A stretch of 64,000 nucleotides of DNA from Collinsella aerofaciens (GTDB taxonomy: Bacteria; Actinomycetota; Coriobacteriia; Coriobacteriales; Coriobacteriaceae), in assembly GCF_902364945.1 (NCBI RefSeq), contig NZ_CABJFS010000004.1, forward strand, positions 62,001-126,000. Direction: 5' to 3'. The notes under the pieces are model-generated. The model had not been told where the DNA came from. It did not search any database and saw nothing but the letters and a program-made list of their open reading frames with translations. The translations under genes were made by a program, and so were the position numbers. The first letter of the stretch is position 1. Every line of letters starts with the position of its first letter. Positions 41,230 to 50,252 of the stretch are shown piece after piece.

Positions 41230-42195
41230 ATGGAGAACAAGTACGTCTGCTCTGTCGATATCGGCGGAACTAAAATTGCGACTGCCATCATGGAGTACCC
41301 GGCTGACGGTAGTGTGCCCCATCCCGTTTTTGAGGCCGAGGTTCCTACCGAGGCCCAGGAGGGCGGCGAGGCCGTCTTCCAGCGTATCGAGGCGTCTATC
41401 AAGGCCGCTCTTGAGGCGAATCCCGATGTCGAGGTTCTCGGTGTCGGTATCGGTGCCGCAGGCGTCGTCGATCCCAAGACGGGCGCCATTGCTTATGCCA
41501 ATGAGATCATGCCCGGCTGGTCCGGCGTTCAGTTGGGGCCGCGTCTGCGCGAGGACCTTGGTCTTCCCGTTGCCGTTGTGGGCGACGTGCAGGCTCATGC
41601 TCTGGGCGAGGCCCACTGGGGCGTCGGCAAGGGCAAGTTCTCCGTCTTGTGCCTGGGAATCGGTACGGGCATCGGTGGCGCATATGTCGAGAACGGCCGC
41701 GTGATGCAGGGCTTCCATGGTGCTGCCGGTCATATGGGCCACATCGAGTGCTCGGCTGCCGCCGGCATTCCCTGCGCCTGCGGGCGTTCCGGCCATCTTG
41801 AGTCTGTTGCTTCGGGCACCTCGATTGGCCGTATGTACGACGAACGCTTCGGTCGAGTTGACCCCAGCCGTCCTTCGGTCGGTCGCGACGTGAACGACCT
41901 GTGTCGTGCTGGCGACGCAAAGGCGACCGAGGTCATCTATGACGCCGGCTTTGCGCTGGGCGCCAGCTTGGGCTCGCTCGCTAACATCCTGGACCCTGAG
42001 GTCATCGTGCTTTCGGGCGGCGTGATTCACCAAGGTCCCGATTGGCGTTCGCAGACGTGGAAGGATTCGGTGCACGAGGGCTATGCCAGCCAGGCGCTCG
42101 ATCCGCTTCAGGACACGCCGATCCTCATCGGTTCTCTGGAGGGCGATGCTCCGCTCATCGGTGCCGCTGAGCATCTTCTTGCCTCGTTGAAGTAA
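41230..42195 (+). CDS. nanK: ROK-family kinase, probable N-acetylmannosamine kinase
   Basis: 321 aa. ATP-binding DIGGTKIA at the N-terminus, GIGTGIGGA second phosphate loop, and the ROK zinc site GH...CACGRSGHLE, in which the usual third Cys is His. Position between nanA and nanE predicts phosphorylation of ManNAc to ManNAc-6-P. Start ATG 41230 with AAGGAG. ROK glucokinases look alike, so specificity comes from context. Confidence 0.85.
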   Translation: MENKYVCSVDIGGTKIATAIMEYPADGSVPHPVFEAEVPTEAQEGGEAVFQRIEASIKAALEANPDVEVLGVGIGAAGVVDPKTGAIAYANEIMPGWSGVQLGPRLREDLGLPVAVVGDVQAHALGEAHWGVGKGKFSVLCLGIGTGIGGAYVENGRVMQGFHGAAGHMGHIECSAAAGIPCACGRSGHLESVASGTSIGRMYDERFGRVDPSRPSVGRDVNDLCRAGDAKATEVIYDAGFALGASLGSLANILDPEVIVLSGGVIHQGPDWRSQTWKDSVHEGYASQALDPLQDTPILIGSLEGDAPLIGAAEHLLASLK

Positions 42196-42212
42196 ACGTA
42201 TCTGCTGTAGGA

Positions 42213-42241
42213 GCCTCCCGAGACAGCACGCCTCGGGAGGC
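42213..42241 (+). terminator. Hairpin between nanK and nanE
   Basis: GCCTCCCGAG (42213-42222) and CTCGGGAGGC (42232-42241) pair exactly around a 9-nt loop, followed by TGTTCT. Weak terminator or mRNA-processing hairpin inside the operon. Confidence 0.6.
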
Positions 42242-42265
42242 TGTTCTGAGAAAGGTTGCAGCCTT

Positions 42266-42952
42266 ATGACCGTCGATCCTTTGATTCAATCCCTGAAGGG
42301 CAAGCTCGTCGTGAGCGTTCAGGCGTATATGGGCGAGCCGCTTCGTACGCCCGAGACCATGGCTCAAATGTCTCGCGCTTGCGAGCTTGGCGGCGCCGCC
42401 GCCATTCGCTGTCAGGGCCTTGCCGACATTGCCGCTATTAAGGGTCGCTGTGAGGTTCCCGTCATCGGCCTGTGGAAGGATGGACACGAGGGCGTTTACA
42501 TCACGCCGACGCTGCGTCACGCTCGCGCCTGCGTTGCTGCCGGTGCCGATATCGTGGCGATCGACGCCACCGATCGTCCGCGTCCCGATGGCAAGACCGT
42601 CGAGGATACCTTCCGCCCGCTGCACGAGGAGGGTGTGCTCCTGATGGCGGATTGTGCCACCATCGAGGACATTCGCCGTGCGGTTGATATGGGCTTTGAC
42701 CTGGTATCCACCACGCTTTCTCACGGCGTCGCCGCCATCGACTGCACCATGGCCGATGGCCCCGACCTGCCACTCCTGCGTCAGGCGACCGAGGAATTCC
42801 CCGGTCTTCCCATCATCTGCGAGGGCCGCGTGCACACGCCCGAGGAGGCTCGCGCTGCGATCGATGCTGGCGCCTGGGCCGTTGTCGTCGGCACCGCCAT
42901 CACGCACCCCACGAGTATTACGAGTTGGTTCAAGGCTGCGCTTGAGGCGTAA
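42266..42952 (+). CDS. nanE: N-acetylmannosamine-6-phosphate 2-epimerase
   Basis: 228 aa TIM barrel. Recognised by KGKLVVSVQAYMGEPL, GAAAIRCQG, VPVIGLWKDGHEGVYITPT, DATDRPRPDG and CEGRVHTPEEARAAIDAGAWAVVVGTAITHP blocks. Converts ManNAc-6-P to GlcNAc-6-P, which then enters amino-sugar metabolism (nagA/nagB not in this window). Last gene of the nan operon. Confidence 0.93.
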   Translation: MTVDPLIQSLKGKLVVSVQAYMGEPLRTPETMAQMSRACELGGAAAIRCQGLADIAAIKGRCEVPVIGLWKDGHEGVYITPTLRHARACVAAGADIVAIDATDRPRPDGKTVEDTFRPLHEEGVLLMADCATIEDIRRAVDMGFDLVSTTLSHGVAAIDCTMADGPDLPLLRQATEEFPGLPIICEGRVHTPEEARAAIDAGAWAVVVGTAITHPTSITSWFKAALEA

Positions 42953-43001
42953 GACAGGCCTCGTATCCGCTCGGGGCGGTATACTCAATATAGGCAATTG
43001 A

Positions 43002-43041
43002 CCGCGCGGGATCCGGGTTGCTGGGTCCCGCGCTTGTTTTT
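43002..43041 (+). terminator. Terminator of the nan operon / rapZ leader hairpin
   Basis: GCGCGGGA (43004-43011) and TCCCGCGC (43026-43033), stem extended by TCC/GGG, then TTGTTTTT (43034-43041). A TATACT hexamer at 42980-42985 lies upstream of it, so if that is the rapZ promoter the hairpin could also act as an attenuator of rapZ. Confidence 0.8.
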
Positions 43042-43053
43042 GGGAGGCAGCAC

Positions 43054-43974
43054 ATGCAAAAGGGAGATGCCATGGATGCGGCGGAGCGCTCGGAGCGCAT
43101 CCCCGATATCGTCATCATCACCGGAATGTCCGGATCGGGCCGCACACAGGCCATGCACGTGTTCGAGGACATGGGCTATTTTTGCATTGATAACCTGCCT
43201 CCGCGTCTCATCGCCCAGCTTGCCGAGCTCGTCGGCATCAATACGGGCGTGGGCAGGCATCTCGCCGTCACCTGCGATTTGCGTAGCCAGGGACTGTTTG
43301 ACGAGTTGCTCGATGCGGTCGCCGCGCTCGAAGAGCGCGAGATGAGCTGCGACATCGTGTTCCTGGAGGCTTCTGACGAGGTGCTGATTCGTCGCTACAG
43401 CGAAAATCGCCGCCGTCATCCCATTGCCAAGCCGGGGGAGACTACGGCCGATGCCATTCAGCGCGAGCGCCTTCAGCTGCAGGGCGTGCGCGATCGAGCC
43501 GATATGATTATCGACACGAGTCGTCTGCGCACCTCTGCGCTGCGCAACAAGCTACGTATGGCATTTTCCGAGCTGTCCGACCAACAGCTCATGGACGTCC
43601 ATGTGTTCTCGTTTGGCTTTAAGCACGGCATGCCCGTCGAGGCGGACATTATGATCGACGTCCGCTTCCTGCCCAATCCGTTTTACGATCCCGAGATGCG
43701 CACGATGACCGGTCTCGATAAAAAGGTCTCCGATTTTGTTCTGGACCACCCCAAGACGCAGGAGTTTTGGAAGGCTTGGACACAGCTGCTCGATACGGTG
43801 ATGCCGGGCTATATCGCGGAGGGCAAGCCGCAGCTTTCTATTGCCATCGGTTGCACGGGCGGTCAACACCGCAGCGTCGCCATTGCCGAGGCCACGGCCC
43901 GTTACCTGGAAGGCGCCCAGTATCACGTGAGCATCTCCCACCGCGACCTGTCGCGCGCCAACACGAAGGCATAG
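43054..43974 (+). CDS. rapZ: RapZ/YvcJ-family nucleotide-binding protein
   Basis: 306 aa from ATG 43054 (GGGAGGC upstream); ATG 43072 with AGGGAG before it is an equally good alternative. N-terminal P-loop GMSGSGRT carries Arg30 in place of the Walker Lys, as I recall is common in Actinobacteria. FEDMGYFCIDNLPP is the family signature; the C-terminal domain has IGCTGGQHRSVAIAE. In E. coli RapZ is an RNase adaptor that controls glucosamine-6-phosphate synthase; in Gram-positives the role is less clear. 6 bp before whiA. Confidence 0.92.
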   Translation: MQKGDAMDAAERSERIPDIVIITGMSGSGRTQAMHVFEDMGYFCIDNLPPRLIAQLAELVGINTGVGRHLAVTCDLRSQGLFDELLDAVAALEEREMSCDIVFLEASDEVLIRRYSENRRRHPIAKPGETTADAIQRERLQLQGVRDRADMIIDTSRLRTSALRNKLRMAFSELSDQQLMDVHVFSFGFKHGMPVEADIMIDVRFLPNPFYDPEMRTMTGLDKKVSDFVLDHPKTQEFWKAWTQLLDTVMPGYIAEGKPQLSIAIGCTGGQHRSVAIAEATARYLEGAQYHVSISHRDLSRANTKA

Positions 43975-43980
43975 GCCTGC

Positions 43981-44910
43981 ATGTCGTTTACCGCTGAGGT
44001 GCGCGACGAGCTTGCGCGCTGCGAACCCGAATGTGAATACTGCGATTTGTCGACGCTTGCCGCCCTGACGCGTGTGAGCGGTACGCTTTCGTTGGCCGGC
44101 TCCGGGCGGTATCGTTTGACGGTCGCGACCGAGACGGGAGCCGTCGCGCGCACGATGATCACGCTGACGCATCGCATCCTTAAGCTCAAAACGGAATTCA
44201 CCGTTCGTAAATCGGTCTTGCATAAGGTCCGTAACTATCTCATTACCCTGCCCGATCAACCCGACTTGGACAAGGCTCTGGTGCTGCTGGGCATTCTAGA
44301 CCGCAGAGGAGGGCTCGTCGCTGGTGTTCCCCGACACATCGTTGCCCGTCCCTGCTGCAGGCTTGCCTACATCCGCGGCGCGCTCATCGCGGGCGGCTTC
44401 GTGGCCGATCCACGCGGCGATTTTCATTTGGAGATCGCGGTGCAGGGCGAGCAATATGCCAAGGGGCTTTGCGATCTGTTGGGGCAGATTGGGGTCCATG
44501 CTCGTGTTAATGCGCGGCGGGGGTCATATGCCGTGTACATTAAGAGCGCCGAGGAAATCGAGCATTTATTAAAGCTGATTGGTGCCAAGCGCAGCGTTGC
44601 CGAGATTGAGGAGGCGCGCGCGGTCAAGTTGGTTAAGAACGATGTGAACCGTCGCGTGAACGCCGAGCTCGCCAACCAGACCAGAAGCGCCGGTGCTGCC
44701 CAACATCAGCTTGCGCTTATCGATGAGCTCGAGCAGCGCGGCCTTCGCGATGCGCTTCCGGATGCCTTGGCGGTCTTTTGCGACCTGCGCGAGCGCTATC
44801 CCGATCTGTCGCTGCGTGATTTAGGGGAGATGGTTGACCCTCCCTTGTCGAAGTCGGCCCTCTACCATCGAGTTTTGAGGCTTGAAAAGCTCATTGAAGC
44901 AAACCGGTAG
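43981..44910 (+). CDS. whiA: DNA-binding protein WhiA
   Basis: 309 aa. N-terminal LAGLIDADG homing-endonuclease-like domain without catalytic acidic residues (RLAYIRGALIAGGFVADPRGDFHLEI) and a C-terminal helix-turn-helix (SLRDLGEMVDPPLSKSALYHRV). Controls sporulation and division in Streptomyces and has chromosome or growth roles in non-sporulating bacteria. Usually preceded by yvcK; here it follows rapZ directly. Confidence 0.94.
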   Translation: MSFTAEVRDELARCEPECEYCDLSTLAALTRVSGTLSLAGSGRYRLTVATETGAVARTMITLTHRILKLKTEFTVRKSVLHKVRNYLITLPDQPDLDKALVLLGILDRRGGLVAGVPRHIVARPCCRLAYIRGALIAGGFVADPRGDFHLEIAVQGEQYAKGLCDLLGQIGVHARVNARRGSYAVYIKSAEEIEHLLKLIGAKRSVAEIEEARAVKLVKNDVNRRVNAELANQTRSAGAAQHQLALIDELEQRGLRDALPDALAVFCDLRERYPDLSLRDLGEMVDPPLSKSALYHRVLRLEKLIEANR

Positions 44911-44955
44911 TTTAAAGTATCGACTTATATACGGATTTAGCTGCTATTTTATTCT

Positions 44956-44969
44956 TTAAAACGTTTTAA
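44956..44969. promoter_or_regulatory. Perfect 14-bp palindrome upstream of gap
   Basis: TTAAAACGTTTTAA, CG-centred like LacI/GalR-family operators. It lies 33 bp before the putative gap -35 box. A related TAAAACGTTTGA is upstream of the satA-like gene. Confidence 0.5.
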
Positions 44970-45001
44970 CGTAAATTTGATTTTCAATTTCGACTATTCT
45001 C

Positions 45002-45031
45002 GTGAAATTCAAGTCAAAAAAAAGGTATATT
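45002..45031 (+). promoter_or_regulatory. Putative gap promoter
   Basis: GTGAAA (45002-45007), 18-bp A-rich spacer, TATATT (45026-45031). Good -10, fair -35; 73 bp upstream of the gap start. Confidence 0.5.
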
Positions 45032-45103
45032 AGGCGAGTGGTTAGTTTGTGGGCCTCAACGGCGGGCGCTGTAGCTTGCGGGGGCCTTACGAAAGGAGAC
45101 ACA

Positions 45104-46129
45104 ATGGCAGTAAAGGTTGCTATTAACGGCTTCGGTCGCATCGGTCGTCTGGCTTTCCGTCAGATGTTCGGTCATGAGGGCTCCGAGATCGTCGCTATCA
45201 ACGACCTCACCTCTCCCGATATGCTCGCTTACCTGCTGAAGTACGACTCCACGCAGGGCAACTACGCTCGCGATCACGAGGTCGTTGCTGGCGAGGATTC
45301 CATCACCGTTGACGGCAAGGAGATCAAGATCTACAAGGAGGCCGACGCCAACAACCTGCCTTGGGGCGACCTCGACGTCGACGTCGTTCTCGAGTGCACC
45401 GGCTTCTACACCAGCAAGGCTAAGGCTCAGGCCCACATCAACGCTGGCGCCAAGAAGGTCGTCATCTCCGCTCCGGCCGGCAGCGATCTGCCCACCATCG
45501 TGTACAACGTCAACCACGAGACGCTGACCGCTGAGGACAACATCATCTCTGCTGCTTCCTGCACCACCAACTGCCTCGCCCCGATGGCCAAGGGTCTGAA
45601 CGACTTCGCTCCCATCGTGTCCGGCATCATGACCACCATTCACGCCTGGACCGGCGACCAGATGCCGCTCGACGGCCCGCAGCGCAAGGGCAACAAGCGT
45701 CGTAGCCGCGCCTGCGCCGTCAACATCGTCCCCAACACCACCGGTGCTGCCAAGGCTATCGGCCTGGTTCTCCCCGAGCTCAACGGTAAGCTCATCGGTG
45801 CCGCCCAGCGCGTCCCGACGCCGACCGGCTCCATCACCAACCTCTACGCTGTCGTTGACAAGAAGGTCACCGTCGACGAGGTCAACGCCGCTATGAAGGC
45901 CTACGCTTCCACCATCTCCGAGACCTTCGGTTACAACGAGGACGACATCGTCTCCACCGACATCATCGGCGAGACCCACGGCTCCATCTTCGACGCCACT
46001 CAGACCATGTGCTCTGACCTCGGCAACGGCCAGACCCTCGTTCAGGTCACCTCTTGGTACGACAACGAGAACTCCTACACCTCTCAGATGGTCCGCACCA
46101 TCAAGTACTTCGAGAAGTTCGTTGCTTAA
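45104..46129 (+). CDS. gap: Glyceraldehyde-3-phosphate dehydrogenase, type I
   Basis: 341 aa. Start ATG 45104 with GAAAGGAG upstream; protein opens [20 protein letters not shown], the NAD-binding fold. Catalytic Cys in [12 protein letters not shown] near residue 152, then the [14 protein letters not shown]-terminal block. Oxidises glyceraldehyde-3-phosphate with phosphate and NAD. Very strong codon bias. Followed by a terminator, then pgk-tpiA-gpmI, so gap can be transcribed at a higher level than the rest. Confidence 0.97.
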   Translation: MAVKVAINGFGRIGRLAFRQMFGHEGSEIVAINDLTSPDMLAYLLKYDSTQGNYARDHEVVAGEDSITVDGKEIKIYKEADANNLPWGDLDVDVVLECTGFYTSKAKAQAHINAGAKKVVISAPAGSDLPTIVYNVNHETLTAEDNIISAASCTTNCLAPMAKGLNDFAPIVSGIMTTIHAWTGDQMPLDGPQRKGNKRRSRACAVNIVPNTTGAAKAIGLVLPELNGKLIGAAQRVPTPTGSITNLYAVVDKKVTVDEVNAAMKAYASTISETFGYNEDDIVSTDIIGETHGSIFDATQTMCSDLGNGQTLVQVTSWYDNENSYTSQMVRTIKYFEKFVA

Positions 46130-46165
46130 TTTAGCTTTTAGCGAATAGCTCGTTGAGCGTCTAAA

Positions 46166-46214
46166 GAAGGGCGCGGCCTCATAGGGCTTACACCCTAGGG
46201 TCGCGCCCTTTTTA
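46166..46214 (+). terminator. Terminator between gap and pgk
   Basis: AGGGCGCG (46168-46175) and CGCGCCCT (46202-46209) with an inner TAGGG...CCCTA stem, then TTTTTA. Confidence 0.85.
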
Positions 46215-46269
46215 TAGGAAATCGTCTGCCGTAATGGGAGGCAGACACGTACGAAAGGTAGAAGCAAAC

Positions 46270-47460
46270 ATGGCCTTTACCAAGAAGACCGTCCGCGACA
46301 TCGATGTCGACGGCAAGCGCGTTCTCGTCCGCGTTGACTTCAACGTGCCTATCAAGGATGGCGTCGTTGGCGACACCACCCGTATCAAGGCTGCCCTGCC
46401 CACCATCAACTACCTCGTTGAGCACAACGCTCGCGTCGTCCTCATGAGCCACCTCGGCCGTCCCGATGGCACCGGCTTCCAGCCCGAGCTCTCCCTTGAG
46501 CCTGTCGCCAAGAAGCTCGCTGAGCTCTCTGGTCTCGATGTTGCCTTTGTCGCCGACACCTACGGCGAGAAGGCCGCCGAGGCTGTTGCCTCCGTCGAGC
46601 CGGGCAAGGTCCTCGTTCTCGAGAACGTCCGTTTCGACAAGCGTGAGAAGAAGAACGATCCCGAGATCGCCAAGAAGCTCGCTTCCTATGGTGACGTCTT
46701 CGTTCTCGATGCTTTCGGCACCGCTCACCGCGCCCAGGGTTCCGTCGTGGGCCCCGCCGCTTACCTGCCTGCCGTCGCCGGCTTCCTGCTCGAGAAGGAG
46801 GTCGACACGCTGACCGGCATCTTCGCCGAGCCCGAGCGCCCCTTCGTCGCTATCGTCGGCGGTTCCAAGGTTTCCTCCAAGATCGGCGTTCTCGATCACC
46901 TCATCGACTCCGCTGACACCCTGATCATCGGTGGCGGCATGGCCTACACCTTCTTCCTGGCTCAGGGCCTGACCGTCGGTCAGTCCCTCAAGGAAGAGGA
47001 CTGGGTCGAGCGCGCCGGCGAGATGCTCAAGAAGGCCGAGGAGAAGGGCGTCAAGATCCTGCTCCCCATCGACAACCGCGTTGCCGATCACTTTGGCGAG
47101 GACGCTGTCCCCGAGGTTGTCGCTTCCGACGCTATCCCCGACGATCGTGAGGGCATGGACATCGGCCCCAAGACCGAGGAGCTCTACGCCGAGGCTGTCA
47201 AGGGCGCCAAGACCGTGTTCTGGAACGGCCCCATGGGCGTCTTCGAGTTCGATAACTTCGCTCACGGCACCCAGGCTATCGCCGAGGCCGTCGCCGAGGC
47301 CGACTGCACCTCGATCATCGGCGGTGGCGACTCTGTCGCAGCTGTCAACAAGTTCAACCTGGCCGACAAGATGAGCTGGATCTCCACCGGTGGTGGCGCT
47401 TCCATGGAGCTCGTCGAGGGTAAGGCCCTGCCCGGAGTGGAGGCGCTTCTCGATGCCTAA
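46270..47460 (+). CDS. pgk: Phosphoglycerate kinase
   Basis: 396 aa, normal length. Start ATG 46270 (MAFTKKTVRDIDVDGKRVLVRVDFNVP) with GAAAGG 11 nt upstream. LMSHLGRPDG, VLLENVRF-type FLENVRFDKREKKND, VGGSKVSSKIGVL and the C-terminal GGGDSVAA and STGGGASMELVEGKALPG blocks are all present. Transfers phosphate from 1,3-bisphosphoglycerate to ADP. Its stop overlaps the start of tpiA. Confidence 0.97.
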   Translation: MAFTKKTVRDIDVDGKRVLVRVDFNVPIKDGVVGDTTRIKAALPTINYLVEHNARVVLMSHLGRPDGTGFQPELSLEPVAKKLAELSGLDVAFVADTYGEKAAEAVASVEPGKVLVLENVRFDKREKKNDPEIAKKLASYGDVFVLDAFGTAHRAQGSVVGPAAYLPAVAGFLLEKEVDTLTGIFAEPERPFVAIVGGSKVSSKIGVLDHLIDSADTLIIGGGMAYTFFLAQGLTVGQSLKEEDWVERAGEMLKKAEEKGVKILLPIDNRVADHFGEDAVPEVVASDAIPDDREGMDIGPKTEELYAEAVKGAKTVFWNGPMGVFEFDNFAHGTQAIAEAVAEADCTSIIGGGDSVAAVNKFNLADKMSWISTGGGASMELVEGKALPGVEALLDA

Positions 47461-48220
47461 TCGCACCCTTCTCATCGCTGGTAACTGGAAGATGAACAAC
47501 GACGTCGCCGAGGCCGCCAAGCTCGCCGACGAGCTGGCTCAGGCTCTGCCCGAGGTTCCGGCTGGCGTCGAGGTGCTCGTCTGCCCTCCGACCATTGACA
47601 TCACCACGGTTCATGACCGCATTCAGGCTGCCCCCATCGCCCTCGGTGCACAGAACGTGTACTGGGAGGCCAAGGGTGCCTTCACCGGTGAGTCCTCTTG
47701 CGACATGCTCAAGTCCGCTGGCTGCACCTACTGCATCATCGGCCACTCCGAGCGTCGCGACTATTTCCACGAGACCGACGAGGACCAGAACAAGAAGGCC
47801 AAGGCCCTCGTTGCCGCCGGTCTTGTTCCCGTCTTCTGCTGCGGCGAGTCCCTCGAGGTCCGCGAGGCTGGCACCTATGTCGAGCACGTCGTGAACCAGG
47901 TCAAGGCTGGCCTTGCTGGTCTTGAGATCACCTGCCCCAAGCAGGTCGTCGTCGCCTACGAGCCCATCTGGGCCATCGGCACCGGAAAGACCGCTACCGC
48001 TGAGGACGCCCAGGAGGTCTGCGGCGCTATCCGTGAGACCCTCAAGGAGATGTTTGGCGAGGAGCTCGCCGACGGTATCCGCGTCCTGTACGGTGGTTCC
48101 GCTAAGCCCGGCAACATTGCCGAGCTCGTCGCCAAGCCCGACGTTGACGGCGCCCTCGTGGGCGGCGCTTCGCTCAAGGCTGCCGACTTCGCCTCTATGG
48201 TCGTCAAGGCAGGCGAGTAG
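47453..48220 (+). CDS. tpiA: Triose-phosphate isomerase
   Basis: 255 aa. Start ATG 47453 inside the end of pgk (8-bp overlap), giving MPNRTLLIAGNWKMNN, the classic N-terminus with the catalytic Lys. Catalytic His and Glu in IGHSERR and VAYEPIWAIGTG; phosphate loop LYGGSAKPGN and VGGASLKAADF. Translation is probably coupled to pgk. Confidence 0.97.
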   Translation: MPNRTLLIAGNWKMNNDVAEAAKLADELAQALPEVPAGVEVLVCPPTIDITTVHDRIQAAPIALGAQNVYWEAKGAFTGESSCDMLKSAGCTYCIIGHSERRDYFHETDEDQNKKAKALVAAGLVPVFCCGESLEVREAGTYVEHVVNQVKAGLAGLEITCPKQVVVAYEPIWAIGTGKTATAEDAQEVCGAIRETLKEMFGEELADGIRVLYGGSAKPGNIAELVAKPDVDGALVGGASLKAADFASMVVKAGE

Positions 48221-48225
48221 GACAT

Positions 48226-49779
48226 ATGGCACAGCGTCATCTTCCTGCACTCCTGATCATCATGGATGGCTGCGGCCTTGCTCCGGCTGATGGCGAGAAC
48301 GCCGTCGCCGCTGCCAAGACGCCCTTCCTTGATAGCCTGTACGAGAAGTATCCTCACACCACGCTCGGTGCTTCGGGCGAGGACGTGGGCCTTCCCGACG
48401 GCCAGATGGGCAACTCCGAGGTGGGTCACCTCAACATCGGTGCCGGCCGCATCGTGTTCCAGGAGCTTTCGCGCATCAACAACGCCATCAAGGACGGCTC
48501 CATCGCCAAGAACGAGGTCTTCGTCAAGGCTATGGACGACGTCAAGGCCGAAGGCAAGACCCTGCACCTCATGGGCCTTATGAGCCCTGGCGGTGTTCAT
48601 TCTCACATGAACCACGTCGAGGCTCTGGTCAAGATGGCTGCCCAGCATGGCGTCAAGACCGTTCGCGTCCACGCCTTCATGGATGGCCGCGACGTCGACC
48701 CGCAGTCCGGTGCCGGCTACATGAGCGAGTTCTGCGCTTTCCTGGCTAAGATCTCCGAGGAGACCGGTTGCGACGCTCGCGTTGCCACCGTTTCGGGCCG
48801 CTATTGGGCCATGGACCGCGACAACCGCTGGGAGCGCATCCAGCGTGCCTACGACGTCATGGTCAACGCGTCCGATGCCGATACCGACCCCGTTGCCGGT
48901 ATCAAGGCCTACTACGAGAAGGATCCGCGCGGCGACGAGTTCGTCGAGCCCTTCGCTGCCCACAACGAGGGCATCCACGAGGGCGACGCGGCCATCTTCT
49001 TCAACTTCCGTCCCGACCGCGCTCGTCAGATGACTCGCGTGTTCACGGACAAGGAGTTCGACGGCTTTGAGCGCGAGCAGATTAAGCTTTCGCACTTTGT
49101 GACGATGACCGAGTACGATCCGACGTTTGACGTCGAGGTCGCCTTCCCCAAGACGTTCCCCGAGAACGTTCTGGCCGACGTTATCGCCGCCAATGGCCTG
49201 AAGCAGCTGCACACCGCCGAGACCGAGAAGTACGCCCATGTGACGTTCTTCCTCAACGGCGGCATCGAGGAGCCCAAGGAGGGCGAGGAGCGCGTGCTCG
49301 TCGCTTCCCCCAAGGTTGCTACCTACGATCTGCAGCCCGAGATGAGCGCTCCCGAGGTTACCGAGAAGCTCGTCGCCGCTATTAACGAGGATCGCGCTGA
49401 TTTCTACATCGTGAACTTCGCGAACTGCGACATGGTTGGTCACACCGGTGTCTTCGACGCCGCCGTTAAGGCCGTCGAGGCTGTTGACGATGCCCTGTCC
49501 AAGGTTGTCCCGGCGATTCTCGCCAAGGGCGGCTTTGCGCTGATTACCGCCGACCATGGCAACGCCGATCACATGTTTGACGTTGCTTCCGACGGTTCCA
49601 AGCATCCGTTTACGGCCCATACCACCAACCGCGTGCCGTTCATCATCGTTAATGAGAAGGCACGGCTCACCGGTATCGAGGACGGCCGTCTCTCCGATAT
49701 CGCTCCGACCATGCTCACCATGGCTGGTATTGAGCCTTCCGCCGAGATGACGGGCCGCGTGCTCGCCACCGAGGCCTAA
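48226..49779 (+). CDS. gpmI: 2,3-bisphosphoglycerate-independent phosphoglycerate mutase
   Basis: 517 aa, alkaline-phosphatase superfamily, manganese-dependent. MDGCGLAP metal ligand near the N-terminus, PDGQMGNSEVGHLNIGAGR with the nucleophile Ser, DGRDVDPQS, NFRPDRARQ, and ITADHGNADHM at the C-terminus. Interconverts 3- and 2-phosphoglycerate. 5 bp after tpiA, ending the gap-pgk-tpiA-gpmI group. Confidence 0.96.
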   Translation: MAQRHLPALLIIMDGCGLAPADGENAVAAAKTPFLDSLYEKYPHTTLGASGEDVGLPDGQMGNSEVGHLNIGAGRIVFQELSRINNAIKDGSIAKNEVFVKAMDDVKAEGKTLHLMGLMSPGGVHSHMNHVEALVKMAAQHGVKTVRVHAFMDGRDVDPQSGAGYMSEFCAFLAKISEETGCDARVATVSGRYWAMDRDNRWERIQRAYDVMVNASDADTDPVAGIKAYYEKDPRGDEFVEPFAAHNEGIHEGDAAIFFNFRPDRARQMTRVFTDKEFDGFEREQIKLSHFVTMTEYDPTFDVEVAFPKTFPENVLADVIAANGLKQLHTAETEKYAHVTFFLNGGIEEPKEGEERVLVASPKVATYDLQPEMSAPEVTEKLVAAINEDRADFYIVNFANCDMVGHTGVFDAAVKAVEAVDDALSKVVPAILAKGGFALITADHGNADHMFDVASDGSKHPFTAHTTNRVPFIIVNEKARLTGIEDGRLSDIAPTMLTMAGIEPSAEMTGRVLATEA

Positions 49780-49805
49780 GTGAAAACTCCAAGCGTTTTC
49801 ATGCG

Positions 49806-49840
49806 AGGGGGTTGCCCAAATTCGGGCAACCCCCTTTTTT
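49806..49840 (+). terminator. Terminator after gpmI
   Basis: GGGGGTTGCCC (49807-49817) pairs with GGGCAACCCCC (49824-49834), then TTTTTT. Confidence 0.95.
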
Positions 49841-49944
49841 GATATTTCTGCCATTTCTACCCCGTCCCTAAATGGCAGGTGGGGGAGTGTTGGAGGTTGT
49901 GGTACAGTACTGGAGTTTGAATTGTTCTATTAAGGAGCTTATCT

Positions 49945-50199
49945 ATGGGTCCGTTTCAGATTCTTCTGTTTGTCGTTTGGGCTGTTTCTGCCGTGGCGCT
50001 GACGATTCTCGTCCTGATGCACTCCGGTAAGGGTACCGGCGTTTCGGATATGATCGCTAGCTCGCTGTATAACTCCAGCTCTGCCACGGGCGTCATGGAG
50101 CAGAACCTCGATCGCCTGACGGTAATTATGGCCGTCGTTTTTGCTGTGTGTGTCGTTCTGTGCATGTTCTTCTTCCCGCAGGGCATCGTCGGCTACTAA
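49945..50199 (+). CDS. secG: Preprotein translocase subunit SecG
   Basis: 84 aa with two hydrophobic helices (about 4-24 and 57-76) joined by a Gly/Ser-rich loop beginning MHSGKGTGVSDMI, typical of SecG. Auxiliary subunit of SecYEG. AAGGAG lies upstream. Position after the glycolytic genes is conserved in many Gram-positive genomes. A TACAGT hexamer near 49902 may be its -10. Confidence 0.9.
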   Translation: MGPFQILLFVVWAVSAVALTILVLMHSGKGTGVSDMIASSLYNSSSATGVMEQNLDRLTVIMAVVFAVCVVLCMFFFPQGIVGY

Positions 50200-50221
50200 G
50201 CATCGGCGTATATACGTTTGT

Positions 50222-50252
50222 AAAGGGTCCCGCATGTGCGGGGCCCTTTTTG
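50222..50252 (+). terminator. Terminator after secG
   Basis: AGGGTCCCGC (50224-50233), ATGT loop, GCGGGGCCCT (50238-50247), then TTTTTG. Confidence 0.9.
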
